A stretch of DNA of 64,000 nt from Cyrtodaria siliqua. Its lineage: Eukaryota; Mollusca; Bivalvia; Adapedonta; Hiatellidae. Location of the stretch: contig JAWPHD010002614.1 of assembly GCA_037043455.1 (NCBI GenBank), forward strand, positions 124,001 to 188,000, read 5' to 3'. Shown piece after piece: positions 12,001 through 22,219 of the stretch; positions within the stretch are counted from its first letter, which is position 1; each line of letters opens with the position of its first letter. The position numbers were made by a program, and so were the translations under genes. The notes below the pieces were generated by a model. That model was not told where the DNA came from and made no database searches. It saw only the letters and a program-made list of their open reading frames with translations.

Positions 12001-12258
12001 GTTTATGAGAGGCAAGTAATGTAACGTGCCGCTCGGGGTTTAAACCAGGTTCTAGGGTGCAACAAACCTCACTATTACCCTCATGTCATCCAAATAAAAC
12101 AGGACAGTGTAAATAAAGATATCCCCGCCAGGTTATGTTCTCTGATAAACAATGCAGCTCGCTTGGCATGAATATTCAAAACAAACGGGTCCATGTATTG
12201 CTACTATTGTATCTTCAAATAAAAATGTGTGAATGAAAACTCACATAATAACAGGGTG

Positions 12259-12605
12259 TAAACTGAGTCTGCTGCTTTATTCTCTTAATTGTGTTTGTTG
12301 CTCCCAAAGGATCACCTTTATTAGTATTTATTAACATTCACACTAGCGTTCGTTTAGTGCAGTGTGGCGGCTGTAAAAAGTCTCCCCGTGCTACGAATCA
12401 GTAATGTTATTTTTACTGGTCCTTTGGGACCGACGAGCCCAATATAGGTGGCTTTGAAGTAGAATACCGCTTAAGCCGGTGCTAGGGGCGTGAGAGGTGT
12501 TGCTTCTTTCATTACTTCTCATAAACAGACTTAATAAAACCGAGTCTGCTGCTTTATTCTCTTAATTGTGTTTGTTGCTCCCAAAGTATCGCCATTATTA
12601 GTATA
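12259..12605 (+). mobile_element. 347-bp insertion flanked by 70-bp direct repeats
   Basis: This segment is absent from duplicon copy 2, where gggtgtaa joins tataaacaagaac near 28,470. Its ends are direct repeats beginning gagtctgctgctttattctc (12,262-12,335 and 12,541-12,605). Between them is a GC-richer unique core with no open frame. It could be a small non-autonomous element, or a tandem unit of the dispersed 70-bp box. No matching transposase is recognised. Confidence 0.55.
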
Positions 12606-12994
12606 TATAAACAAGAACAACTATATACAAAGAAGATCACTTGAGCGGCAATCAACGAGACTAAGGGTGAGCACAAATGTCAGGGTATACCTGATCACAC
12701 AAATAATATACTTAGAAGACTTGATAAGGAAGAGCATTTTAGTGATATAGTGATTGTAATTTTTCTTGTCATGTTATACACGTTTACTAAATGGTCCCAT
12801 AGAGTTTAATACAACCAGATGCAGACATAAAGATTTATTATTTAAATTATAAGTAACAATATATTAACCAATACATCTGGCTTGTTAATTCGATATTAGT
12901 AATTGTGTATGCAAGTTGTTCCATCCGCTTTATTTTATATTGGTCATATAATTGTACCATATCAATTGCTATAAAATAGGTATAAAATGTAGCA

Positions 12995-13480
12995 TTCACA
13001 GAACACATTCAAAAAAGCACCCATACAAAACAAACGAAATTTACAAGGAAAATGAAAAGAATGCGATGCCATACACATAAACGTGTTGACAATATCGGTA
13101 CCGCCTTGGAATGCTTATTGGCAAAAATGCAACTGGGGGTTTAATCCAGGTTCTAGGTTGCAACAAACCTCGCTCTTATCCTATTTTTATTCCAATAAAA
13201 CGTGACAGTGTAAATACAGAAATCCCCGCCACGCATATTCCGTAACAAACCATGCAGCATTTCTAGGCAATATAAGTATAACTCGACGATGATCATGTAT
13301 ATATAAATATAAGAAAGAAAAGCCCTGAAACCCACACAAGCAAATACTCGGTGATCTGATAGAAGCCAGAGCAGCAAGATAATAATCCATTAAGAGCACG
13401 ACAAGACAATTTTGGAGAAAAACATCAAACGTTACCATCCTTTCAAGAGTTAGGGAGACGTCATCGCTGGCAGTCCAACA
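12995..13480 (-). mobile_element. Naiad-type PLE 3' UTR fragment
   Basis: On the minus strand this aligns with the Naiad 3' UTR at 55,035-55,538: shared blocks include taccgccttggaa, ctgggggttt, ggttctaggttgcaacaaacc, acagtgtaaat and gaaatccccgcca. It is a diverged subfamily without adjoining RT codons. Near-identical DNA lies at 28,990-29,480 as part of duplicon C. Confidence 0.72.
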
Positions 13481-14659
13481 TAAATATTTACTTCGTGAAA
13501 AAATATAATGCTCTCGTTAGTACCGTTGCAGTAAATATAAAATGCTAAAAATTCCAAACAGAACCATCCATGACGAATATGTTTATGTGTACCAGTTAGC
13601 ATACAGAAAATGATGTCCCGCCTAAACATCTTAATTAATAGATTAAAAAGTATCGCCTAGAGACTAAATGACATTATTGCTCTTAATGAAAAATAACAAA
13701 TTGAAAATTATTTTATTTAAAAGGAGGCTAATAAATATGAAAAAATATACAGTACGATAATATAGCCATTAGTTAAAAGCACTTCAACTACAGTTTTCTT
13801 ATCCATCAAGTAATACCTGCAGCCGGAATCTTACCTTTATGCAAGGTAATGGCTGCTTCCGTCGTCATAAGTTTCGGAAGCTACTTATCGTGCTATTAAA
13901 ATGTAGTAAAACTTGATGTTTTGTCAGACGCAATGGTAATACTGTCAGTTCTTCATTGATAACATACAATTAAGAAACACATTACGAAATATTTCGTGGA
14001 TTTTACCTTTAGTTACAGAAGAAATATGATCAGTTGGAATCAGAATTGCAAAACATACATATTAGTAGAACAGAATGATGTGTTTGCTGTTTTAGTTATT
14101 AATTCTTACAGATGTCTCTCAAACATGTACATGTATGAGAAATACCAAAAGTAAATCCTTTGTACAACACGCATCACATGGATTGCGTCTTTTGTTCATG
14201 CCAGTTATAAATTCTCCTAAAGCTGAAACAAAACCTGACAATTAACAATGCTCACCAACTAAACATTTCACACAAACAAATAACTAAACTTAAACATTTG
14301 CCTAATTCAACCCAAGAAAGCTTGTAAATTCTAAATAACCAATTTGACTAAATGGCCCCTGAAGGCTTCCGTATATAACACCTCCCGGTTCAGTCTCTTT
14401 GGCTGCGAACAAGTTGAAATCCCATTGGCATGCATAATACCCATGTTGCAAACACGTATTTAGATGTAGATGAAGTTTTACGTTCAGAGATTTTTTTCAA
14501 ACCGACTGAAGGACTTCGGAAATGAATACCAGTATATGGTGACAATGTATTAAAATTTAGCATACGTCTTACACAACCCGTGTTGCAGAAATACATTTAG
14601 ATATATATGTTGTTTTACGTCCCAAGAAATGTTACATAGAAGGACTTTTGAAATGAGGG

Positions 14660-15380
14660 TTGGTTAAATGGTGTTGTATTCCTCGATCTTCATCTCTAGA
14701 TTTTTAATGATTTCATACATAATAAAATATATGTTGAGAGAGATGACTTCAACTTTAACATCGTTAACTATCCACAATGGATAGGGATGTACCTCGTGCT
14801 ACATCATACGGGAATTATATCTCCCAGCTCATTCATTTTCCTAGCGCTTGTAAGGATGTTATAGCATTCAATGATCGAAATCAAGTTATTACAAGTAAAC
14901 TTCTTCAGCAGGGTTTTCGTTATCACAAGCTAGTAGATCTTTCTGAAAATTATACCACCGCAACAAAAAGCTACTGGAGAAGTACAACACCAACCTTAAA
15001 ACATTGCGACCAGGAATATCACAACCTTTATTTTATGGAGATGTGGTCTATAAACTTCGGAAGTTAAAGTTCGTCAGAAATGGGTACGACCCTTTAGTTC
15101 TACAACGCACTGCATGTTTAGTGATTGACCCGTCTACATTCAGTCACTACGCTTCACTTGTCCCTTGTACAATGACTGGACAACCTCTTGGGACTCTATG
15201 ATTGCACCTACTCAAACCCCGACTAAGGGAGGTAGGTGCATGAGCTTTCGTGCCTCCGGTTTTCTGGTCGTACCCTAGATTGGTTTTCTCTTTGGCTGTA
15301 ACTGCTGTGGTTGTTCAGCAGTATAATTCTGGATACATCCTGAGATGTTTCTTGTTTTGTATTTTATATAGCTTATACAA
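14660..15380 (+). pseudogene. Naiad PLE RT C-terminus and 3' UTR fragment
   Basis: A 5'-truncated plus-strand Naiad copy. Several frames give, in order, FLDLHL, RDDFNFNIVNYP, RATSYGNYISQLIHF, SKLLQQGFRYHKLVDL, then KGYDPLVLQ-like RNGYDPLVLQRTACLVIDPS and CTMTGQ. These match the RT C-terminal region at 55,539-56,024 and 50,070-50,260. The RT catalytic motifs are missing. The 3' UTR (agcattcg-free; marker tgagctttcgtgcctc) continues to about 15,380 and matches 48,580-48,740. The related copy at 30,795 shows that truncation occurred before duplication of duplicon C. Confidence 0.82.
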
Positions 15381-15960
15381 CAACATCTGGCATAAAATTA
15401 TCTTTTATATGCAAGAAAGAAAAACATATAGCCAATGCCATATACATAATTATTATGATAATATTTTGATATCATGATAATTCAAGCATTTTTGAACTTA
15501 TCTGGCTAACTAAAAACCACCCAGGAGTGGGTTGCCTGTAGCAATTCACGAAAGGCCAGACGAAGAAGAGCATGGGATGTTAACATTATATGATAGAATC
15601 AATAAAGTAAACAACTGTACATGTTATCTCTCGGGGAGAATAAAAACAAGAAAAGTAAAAATTGCATACTATAATCGATATGACTAGTCATTTTCCGTGG
15701 TATGGAATATTACAAAATACTTATTACACTCGTTTTGTGAATACATGTATGTTCAATGTGTCGAACAGACAGGTCGCCTAAGACAATCCAATCATGCCGC
15801 ATTACCATACAAAAGTTTATATGCGATACAAAGATGTATGTTAGCAGGGTTACGTGTAACAATCACGTCATATGAGAAGAAAGAAAAACATGATGTGGTC
15901 ATATATATATACACATTTGGTGATGATCGAACAATAAAATGAAACATATGTGATGATTAA
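15381..15960. other. AT-rich stretch, nothing recognised
   Basis: No gene, repeat family or strong structure recognised between the Naiad fragment and the 3' flank of the tyrosine-recombinase element. Small open frames at 15,250 and 15,697 lack any protein signature. Confidence 0.5.
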
Positions 15961-16099
15961 ACGATACAATGAAACAAAAAAACATGACTTTAACGTCATG
16001 TTGAGACATTAGGTCCATAATATTATGCACACCTGTATAAATAGCTTAAACAAACTAAAAGTAGTGGCTACTACCAGACACAATAAGTACTGTCATATG

Positions 16100-16460
16100 A
16101 TATCCTGTCCCATACACCTGTCGCCTAAGCCGATCAGGTATTCACAAATGGCAGAGTAAAAGTGGTGGGAGTTTCCATCGCACATGTATGTAATTGTCTT
16201 AAGTATCCGATCAGGAAAGGGAACACGTAAAAGTAGTTATTATTACACATGTAAAATGTTCATCCCACCTTTATAACAAGGTTAAAACATAACCTGATAA
16301 AGTCACATAAACCAGTTGCCTAAGACAAATGGCAGAGTAAAAAATGGTGTTTAGTATCCACTGTACATGTATATAACTAATTGTCTTCAGTTTCCTGTCG
16401 CCTCAGTCGATCAGGAAAAGAAAAATGTGCACAACATTGTTCAAATTTCTTAAAGCCATG
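16100..16460. repeat. Repeated 3' flank of the YR element
   Basis: Two imperfect copies share acaaatggcagagtaaaa, a ccatcgcacatgtatgtaat-like block, aattgtctt and cctgtcgcct(a/c)ag(c/t)cgatcagg. Such terminal repeats are expected at the end of Ngaro/DIRS elements, which carry split direct repeats. Their exact roles are not resolved. Confidence 0.6.
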
Positions 16461-16474
16461 GTGGGTATCCGGCA

Positions 16475-17941
16475 TTATTTTTTCTTGGTAACCCCTATCG
16501 AAACCCTGTCAGGGCGGATGTAGTGAGTGTATGCATTAGATTTCCATCGACCTAACAATTGAATTTGTTGGGATGTGTAGTTACAGGAATGTGCATACAC
16601 TTCTCAAAACTGCTAACTACACCGCTCACGTTTTGGGTTATATATATATCGATGGGTTGAATGTTTTTCAATAAAATAAAAAGGAAATACCAATTCAATC
16701 ATTTTTACATCATTTCATTTTATTTTTTTCATGGGCAATGCTAGAACTAAACCACAATAAGCAATTACAAACGACCCATGTAAACACTAAAGTCACACTT
16801 TTATGAACAAGAAATGAAAAGTGTGACTTTAGTGTTTACATGGGTCGTTTGTAATTGCTTATTGTGGTTTAGTTCTAGCATTGCCCATGAAAAAAATAAA
16901 ATGAAATGATGTAAAAATGATTGAATTGGTATTTCCTTTTTATTTTATTGAAAAACATTCAACCCATCGATATATATAACCCAAAACGTAGCGGTGTAGT
17001 TAGCAGTTTTGAGAAGTGTATGTTGTGCCACCGATTCGAAAAGAATGTGGCGTATATAATGTTGTATCCAGACCTGCATGAGCTACACATGACCTGAGCA
17101 TGTTACGATATGCAAGGCTTGATATTGTATGACCGTCCTCTTTAATGAAGAGGGGACCTGGTTTCTTTGGTCGAATCGAGAGATAATCTGTAAGGGCAGT
17201 GACTGGGCAGGAAAAGCGAGAATCCAGCCGAGTGAGGGACACCGTAGCATGGTGGCCAGCATGTTGTTTAAAACTGGTCATATACAGATGTATTGTATGA
17301 GTAATTCCCTTCGAAAGGCTAAATTTAATGTTACGAGCTTGGATCAAATTGTGCTTTCCTGTTCTTACAAGAGCAATCTCACCGACCCTTAAAAGATCAA
17401 AGAAGGATACAATGTACATAGCTTTGATCATGAAATGTGTATATGCCGAATCTACTACGTGTTTAACTGACTTAACCAGTGAACGTAAAATTGCCAGGGA
17501 AATCGGAAGTCGCTTTTCAAGATTGTTGTGTTTTAACTTAAGGGCATATAGGAGTTTTTTGACAAGAAAACAGAGAGCAGGGTTTGGAATATTGCGTATT
17601 TTGTGGTAATAACCGATTGCTGACACACAAGATGTGATAGAGGACGACGCATACCCTTGGGCATGACAAAAAGTGATATATTGTGCTAGCTTTTTAGAGG
17701 AGACAGGGAAAATGTGTTTCCATGTGTAAAATTTGCCTGAAAAAATACCATAATGATCATATGTGTTGCTATATGACTGCTGAGTGACTGGGGATAGTGA
17801 CGAATTCAATAAATCGAGCATCCCTTGGTTTAACTGATTTCTGTTAGATGTACTGGGACCGCTGTAGAGTTTTTGTCTCCCAGGGATGTGTTCTGCTTTA
17901 ACCAAAACATTATATTTCATACAAAACCAATCTACGGACAA
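16475..17941 (-). pseudogene. Tyrosine recombinase, split by foldback insertion
   Basis: The enzyme would insert the element's circular DNA by site-specific recombination. The main frame (313 codons, 17,941-17,000) starts inside the RNase H tail (VKAEHIPGRQ), then has a core-binding domain (SYSNTYDHYGIFSGKFYTW) and the catalytic domain: Arg185 in DLLRVGEIAL, Lys225 in TSFKQ, His299 and Arg302 in TPHSFRIGG. It runs into the palindrome and stops. On the other side of the palindrome (16,593-16,475) the frame resumes as QQIQLLGRWKSNAYTHYIRP, carrying the catalytic tyrosine (SNAYTHYIR), and ends at TAA 16,475-16,477. A small frameshift also lies at the joint. All signature residues are present but cannot be made as one protein. 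Confidence 0.88.
16595..17023. mobile_element. 429-bp palindromic foldback element with 5-bp TSD
   Basis: Left arm 16,595-16,802 and right arm 16,817-17,023 are reverse complements with only two small indels (ctcacg versus ctacg; one extra AT in the TA run) over about 206 bp, leaving a 14-base loop (atgaacaagaaatg). TGTGC occurs immediately outside each end (16,590-16,594 and 17,024-17,028), as a 5-bp target duplication would. Recombinase codons continue on both sides, showing insertion into the gene. No transposase is encoded. Near-identity of the arms suggests recent insertion or gene conversion. Confidence 0.9.
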
Positions 17942-17944
17942 GCT

Positions 17945-18608
17945 GCATAATGCAAGAGACCTTGCATGTCTGTTTGTTTATAATATAGACAACTGCTTGG
18001 TTGTCAGCGTGTAAAATCATACACTTATTCGACAATAGATGACCCCATAATTCAAGAGCTATGACAATGGGGAACAATTCTTTCAACGTGATTGTCAGGT
18101 TTTATAAAGGGGCAGGCCATGTGCCATAAAACAAATGAGGCGTAAAAATAAAGCCATAGCCAATTGAGCCCGATGCATCCGTAAACAAATGGAGTTGTTC
18201 ATTTGTAACGCATCGTTTCTCGAGAAGAAGGTTTTTCCCTTTGAAATGTGACACAAATAGTTGCCACGCTTTGAGATCGCGTCTTCCTTCCATGTTTAGA
18301 GTGATGCGATGGTGAGGTTGTGTGACGTTTTTGGTTAGATCTATCAGACGTCTGAGGAAACAACACCCGGGTGTAACCACATTACAACAGAAATTTAAGA
18401 AACCTAATAACTGTTGTAGATCTTTTAAAGTTATTTTCCTACGGTGTACATGGTATGCTAGAGATACACATAGCTTATCTAGTTTATCATGTGGGAGACG
18501 TGCTTGCATGGTGATTGAGTCTAATTCAAGGCCCATGAATGTCATTTTGTTGAGGGTAGGAACGAAATGAACGATGCTGGGGTTGAAAAGAATGTGTTTG
18601 GTCTGCAT
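17945..18608 (-). pseudogene. YR element RT tail and RNase H
   Basis: The 168-codon frame begins just after the RT catalytic site would occur (HILFNPSIVHFVPTLNKMTF, the region after YxDD), followed by FMGLELDSITMQARLP, LKDLQQLLGFLNFCC and FLRRLIDLT, a signature of DIRS/Ngaro RT-RNase H. RNase H residues follow: Asp in LHLFTDASGSIGYG, Glu in TLKELFPIVIALELWG (next frame), Asp in ILHADNQAVVYI. The enzyme removes RNA from RNA/DNA hybrids during replication. Two frameshifts (near 18,100 and 17,960) break it. It is joined abruptly to the gag-like frame upstream, with the RT core deleted. Confidence 0.82.
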
Positions 18609-19452
18609 TGGCCATTAGCCAAAACTCATAGTGTAGAACCCCCCATGAAATTGCAGTATGTTCCCGCAGAGACCTGAACTGCGAGTCGTAGTGTTGCCAT
18701 GCTAAGCCAGGGCGACGAGATGCCAAATCCCTTACAATTTCAGCATATTTCACGAGGTCAGGAGTCTTTGCTAGAAATCTTTCAGAATAGACCGCTACGA
18801 ACCTCAGAAAGGTTGTAGTCCAGGCATAATTGGAAAATATCTTCCGTTGTTTTTGGGTAGGGACAATGTTAAGATTTGACATACCTTAAATTGAATGGAA
18901 AATTGATTTGTGGAGTTTGATGGCACAAATTGGGTAGGTAAGAGGTCAGCCATATCGATATAAGTATTGGCCCAAATTTTTCGCTTGTGCTTTTTGTTGA
19001 TTTGGTGTGAGATTGGTGTATAAATAGGAGCTGAATAGCCGGTGGGTATGCCGGCCCACCAATGGTCGGGTATGTTGATTAACAACCGCACCTAATTCTT
19101 CGTCGGATGACGAGGCGGACGATCCATCCTCATTGTCCGAGGGGGTGAAATCCAGAAAATCTGACTCAGAGTCGTCGGACCCCTGATCTGGCGATGGAGG
19201 TGGAATCTGTATTTTATCTTTTTTTGTTTTGCCAGTTTTTGATTTTGGCGGTTTGGGCTTTTGTGTTTGGTGCTTAGGCACCTTTGGTGGGGGCCTAGTG
19301 TCAACAATTGAGGTCGAGACGGATATGGTAGCTCGTTTTTTGGTTTGCTGCTTAGGCACCTTTGGTGGGGGACTAGTGTCAACTTCAGAGGTAAAGACAG
19401 GCAGGGCAGCTCGTTTCGCTTTTACCAGTGCTTGGCGGGCAGATCTTTTCAT
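18600..19452 (-). pseudogene. YR element gag-like protein
   Basis: The likely start is the ATG at 19,452-19,450 (MKRSARQALVKAKRAALPVF), inside a longer open frame. The N-terminal third is basic and proline-rich, with a duplicated block PPPKVPKQQTKK / PPPKVPKHQTQK, then an acidic serine stretch (SDDSESDFLDF, SSASSSDEELG). After frameshifts the conserved core follows (18,882-18,600): TTFLRFVAVYSERFLAKTPD, LVKYAEIVRDLASRRPGLAW and YDSQFRSLREH, ending in YEFWLMA. This helical domain is typical of the capsid-like first ORF of Ngaro/DIRS elements. It is then fused out of frame to the RT tail. The family call rests on pattern and context. Confidence 0.75.
19270..19400 (-). repeat. 60-bp tandem duplication inside gag-like ORF
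   Basis: Two copies of cttaggcacctttggtgggg plus downstream ctagtgtcaac...gaggt encode the repeated PPPKVPK..T segment. The repeat keeps frame. Confidence 0.8.
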
Positions 19453-20534
19453 CTGAAAAATGATGTTTAATCCAAATAGTAAATAATATCTATAGTTCAA
19501 CATTGAGGTATGTGAGGTATGTCGATGTGACATTTAAACATTGTATAACATCCGGTCTTTAACCTGGATAAATTGTGTATGGGCATTACATGCCATGAGA
19601 TTACACTTAAAGACAAGTTTAGCATCAGATAGGAAAGTATATATATATATATATTTTATTTTTTTTTATTTTTTTTTATTTTTTTATTTTTTTTTTTATT
19701 ATTATTTTTTTAATGATCCGTATGAGTAAAATATACACAATGTTACATTGTTGTCATGACAACATCAGGCATTTTTTTTTCATTTTTTTTTTAGCTAGCC
19801 TGTGGAGAACAATCCATCCGTCGAAATTTGTTCAGCAGAACATCAGTCTAAAAGCTGGGTATATTTTCTTAGCATATGCAATGATACATCAAGCGTATAA
19901 TTGTTGTAGAATATATAAAATATATATATAAAAGCCTATATAAAAAGAAAGATCAGACGAAACTTGTTTGCAGGAACATCAGACTGAAATCTGGATAAAA
20001 TATAATACATCAGTCAAAACTTGTTCGCTGGACCATCAGATTGAAATCTGGATAAAAAGTATACATCAGTTGAAATGTTTTCACTGGAACATCAGACTGA
20101 AGTCTGGATAACAATATACACTACGAGGCTAGAACTTCTAGCTTAAAGCATGTATTACATATAAAGCATATATTACATATAAATATGACATGCATAATTA
20201 ATGAATGAAAAATAGTATAAATATGCCCGAGAGAACTCATTCGAAACAGAACATTCAAACATGAGGACCTCGGCCCATTAAAGTGGGATCTTGATAAGTA
20301 TATGTAGGGTATGTAACGTCAGGTAGACATGAGACCATATGTGGATAGTGCTTGCGAGTTTTATTAAAAGATTGTTGAAACTCAACATTGTAAATTATGA
20401 TTAACGGGGCCGATTTACATGGTTATACCCGACTACATATATACTGTATCATACCAAAATGACCAAAATTGATGATAACTCCACATCAACAAAAGCAGCA
20501 AAAGTTCGAAATAAATCAAATATACATAGCTCAT
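19453..20534. other. Spacer between gag-like ORF and hydrolase
   Basis: Non-coding. It contains a thymine-rich tract with TA and TTTTTATT runs (19,639-19,720), the tandem repeat described separately, and AT-rich sequence. It may be the 5' region of the YR retrotransposon. Confidence 0.55.
19816..20125. repeat. Four-copy ~50-bp tandem repeat in YR element leader
   Basis: Units share cgaaacttgttcgctggaac followed by atcagactgaaatctggata, at about 19,817, 19,953, 20,009 and 20,062. The first is separated from the rest by about 90 bp. They sit upstream of the gag-like frame, so they are plausible leader or terminal repeats. Confidence 0.75.
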
Positions 20535-21175
20535 CTAGATGGATAGAAGCCCAGCTCTGGATACCAGTGCAGCACGGATGTTGGTAAACAGCTTTCGGTT
20601 ACCCACGGGTGACAAATGGGTGCCATCAGCTGCAAACACAGAACGCTGACTTGTTGGTGACCAGAACCCTTTCAGACGTCATAAGTATGTACCGTCCTTA
20701 TAGGCAAGGGGATCTAGGAACTATCGATTCGTTGTGTCAACTCTGGCATTAAACCAAACACTATCAACTGGATATCGTGAATGTCCTCGCGACTTAAGTC
20801 TATGGGTAATTTGTAACACAATCACTTGTTGCACAAAACCAGTAGCACGTAAAATGTCAACAAATGTGCATATTCCTTGGGATACTTCAAACGGTGTCGT
20901 GTCAACATTATAAGATCATTCGTTCCAAACAATAAAATAACATTGTCCGGTTGAAAGTCCTCGACAACGTCCATCATGCCTTGCAGCCTGGCAATTCGTG
21001 CCCCGGGATAGCCGAAGACTGCACCATATATTGTGCAGGATTTAAATTAAACACGTACAAAAGCGAAGGTGAATCTCGAATGTAACGTTTAAGTTTCGTC
21101 ACAAAAGAGTGACTTAGAACTTGAACCCTCACCACCATGTTTATTCGCCTTTGTTTACACACAATAAAACAAAAT
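20535..21175 (-). pseudogene. SGNH/GDSL-like hydrolase of YR retrotransposon
   Basis: The minus strand encodes a complete but broken SGNH hydrolase. The N-terminal block is VRVQVLSHSFVTKLKRYI, where LSHSF stands at the GDS/GHS nucleophile block. Block III is QPDNVILLFGTNDL (GxND with the oxyanion Asn). Then come VQQVIVLQITHRLK and YPVDSVWFNARVDTTNR. Block V is AADGTHLSPVGNRKLF with the Asp-x-x-His dyad, ending at TAG 20,537-20,535. I count two frameshifts (near 21,000 and 20,890) and two in-frame stops near 20,720 and 20,685. Hydrolases of this type are known in Ngaro-like elements; their role there is unclear. A host esterase is unlikely because the gene is intronless, decayed and sits beside recombinase genes. 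Confidence 0.8.
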
Positions 21176-21215
21176 GGCGAGTTCACTGACCTTTTCCGCT
21201 CCACTTCTGCGATCT

Positions 21216-21539
21216 ATTCACGGCTAAGGAAACAAGCCCATATGATAGATATCATTAATTTAAATACATTAAATTAAACATTAATACTTGATCACTAGAT
21301 GTTTCCTACTCTTATACTCCGTAGGTATTCAATCCGATATTAACGATAAAAACGATAATAATTGATCAGAGAATAAATGCGTGTAACACCATGACGAAGA
21401 TAGAGATTAAGGTGAAGGTCACCATGTAGTTTTTATGAGCTAATAATAGTAACAGTAGCTAATAATAGTAACAGTCGGATCAACTCGACTTGTACTAAAC
21501 ATGCACAATCAAATTCTGGCACATAAAACATTTTATGTC
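21216..21539. other. AT-rich spacer, nothing recognised
   Basis: No coding or repeat signal other than a short direct duplication of gctaataatagtaacag (21,440-21,475). Confidence 0.5.
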
Positions 21540-21890
21540 ACATAAAATTTATTAGTGTTTCTTTTGTTAGTTACTCTGGATGTGGACTTTATTGTTCGGG
21601 AATTCCTTCTGATGAGATGTAGTTTTGTTTGCACTGTCTTGTCTATTTGGGCGCTGAAGGCAGTGTAATAGCGAGGACTGTGTACACATAAAATCGATTC
21701 AAACTTACCTGTATACCTTATTACCTACTGACCGTTTTAAGTCGGTAACCCTGTCGTCACCTCCCTTTATGTTATATTTTGTCTTTTACATTGAATAATT
21801 ATTTAAATAGTGCTCCTTGTTTGTAGTAGAGTTGGGACTTACGATGCCATTGCGTTTGGAAGCTGTGGTTTATACAGGACCTTATATCTC
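21540..21890 (+). mobile_element. Naiad-type PLE 3' UTR fragment
   Basis: Plus-strand sequence matches 48,765-49,090: actctggatgtgga, gggatgtagttttgttt-like block, cactgtcttgtctat, ataaaatcgattcaa, ctactgaccg and tgccattgcgttcgga-like block. No RT codons remain. It abuts a SINE-like repeat. Confidence 0.72.
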
Positions 21891-21894
21891 ATTT

Positions 21895-22145
21895 TCTATG
21901 CCATTTTTCAACACGTTTTTAGCTGTATACGACGGTCATTTTTTTCAGGGTGGAGGCAGACCACAAACTTTTTCCTGGGTCAAAGCAATACTGTATACCT
22001 CCCGCCATCCGTAAATATTGTCACTTTCTGCCTTATACGCCGATCTCACAGTGGGATTCGAACCCGGAGCAGAGAGACGCGAGAAGGTTTCAAACATTGT
22101 ATCTTTATGTTATATCGTTATAACTTAGGGTGGGGTAGGTTCTCT
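21895..22145 (-). mobile_element. tRNA-derived SINE-like repeat, copy 1
   Basis: On the minus strand a pol III B-box-like GGGTTCGAATCCC lies at about 22,066-22,054, followed downstream by cacttt(c/t)tgcc, a tccgtaaatat-type block and ggaggcagaccac. The same order occurs at 26,095-26,350. No intact tRNA cloverleaf is seen. The shared tail (aaaacaccattt on minus) resembles widespread mollusc SINEs; that link is by memory of the motif, not a search. Confidence 0.6.
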
Positions 22146-22219
22146 TCGGGTTAACAACAGATCACTGGGAGGCTGTAATTCAATATATACAATATTTATT
22201 TTTTTTGCGAAATACCAGT

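Larger units (their letters stand above)
10970..14690. repeat. Duplicon C, copy 1
   Basis: Collinear with 27,360-30,795. Shared markers are atcgtctgatacttatttga at the left, acggccgccagacagcacca, the Naiad-type 3' UTR block, and gccggaatcttaccttta. Copy 1 has extra segments at about 11,500-11,695 and 12,259-12,605. Copy 2 has an extra 160 bp at 28,582-28,742. A shorter relative of the right part (13,490-14,640) recurs at 24,940-26,110 and 33,095-33,560. No genes are visible. Confidence 0.85.
15975..21215 (-). mobile_element. Tyrosine-recombinase retrotransposon (Ngaro/DIRS-like), internally deleted
   Basis: Minus-strand order is SGNH hydrolase (21,175-20,535), repeat-rich spacer, gag-like ORF (19,450-18,600), RT tail plus RNase H (18,608-17,950), tyrosine recombinase (17,941-16,475), then repeated 3' flank (about 16,460-15,975). 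Gag-RT-RNase H-recombinase order defines YR retrotransposons, and SGNH hydrolases are known in the Ngaro branch. The RT fingers and palm, including the catalytic aspartates, are missing. Outer boundaries are approximate. Whether the hydrolase belongs to the same copy or to a neighbouring one cannot be decided here. Confidence 0.8.

Noticed and set aside
16595..17023. Palindrome as terminal repeat of the YR retrotransposon itself
   Set aside because: Recombinase coding sequence continues on the far side and a 5-bp duplication flanks it, so it is an insertion.
17129..17609. Plus-strand ORFs of 87 and 93 codons
   Set aside because: Antisense shadows of the tyrosine recombinase.
19639..19720. 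Poly(T)-rich tract as a LINE or SINE poly(A) tail (minus)
   Set aside because: No element boundary adjoins it; more likely a simple repeat in the YR element leader.
20974..21204. Host gene for an SGNH esterase
   Set aside because: Intronless, with stops and frameshifts, and adjacent to retrotransposon gag and recombinase; better read as an element-encoded hydrolase.
22053..22067. tRNA gene from the B-box GGGTTCGAATCCC on minus
   Set aside because: No cloverleaf, no acceptor pairing; same order recurs at 26.1-26.35 kb, so a SINE-like repeat.
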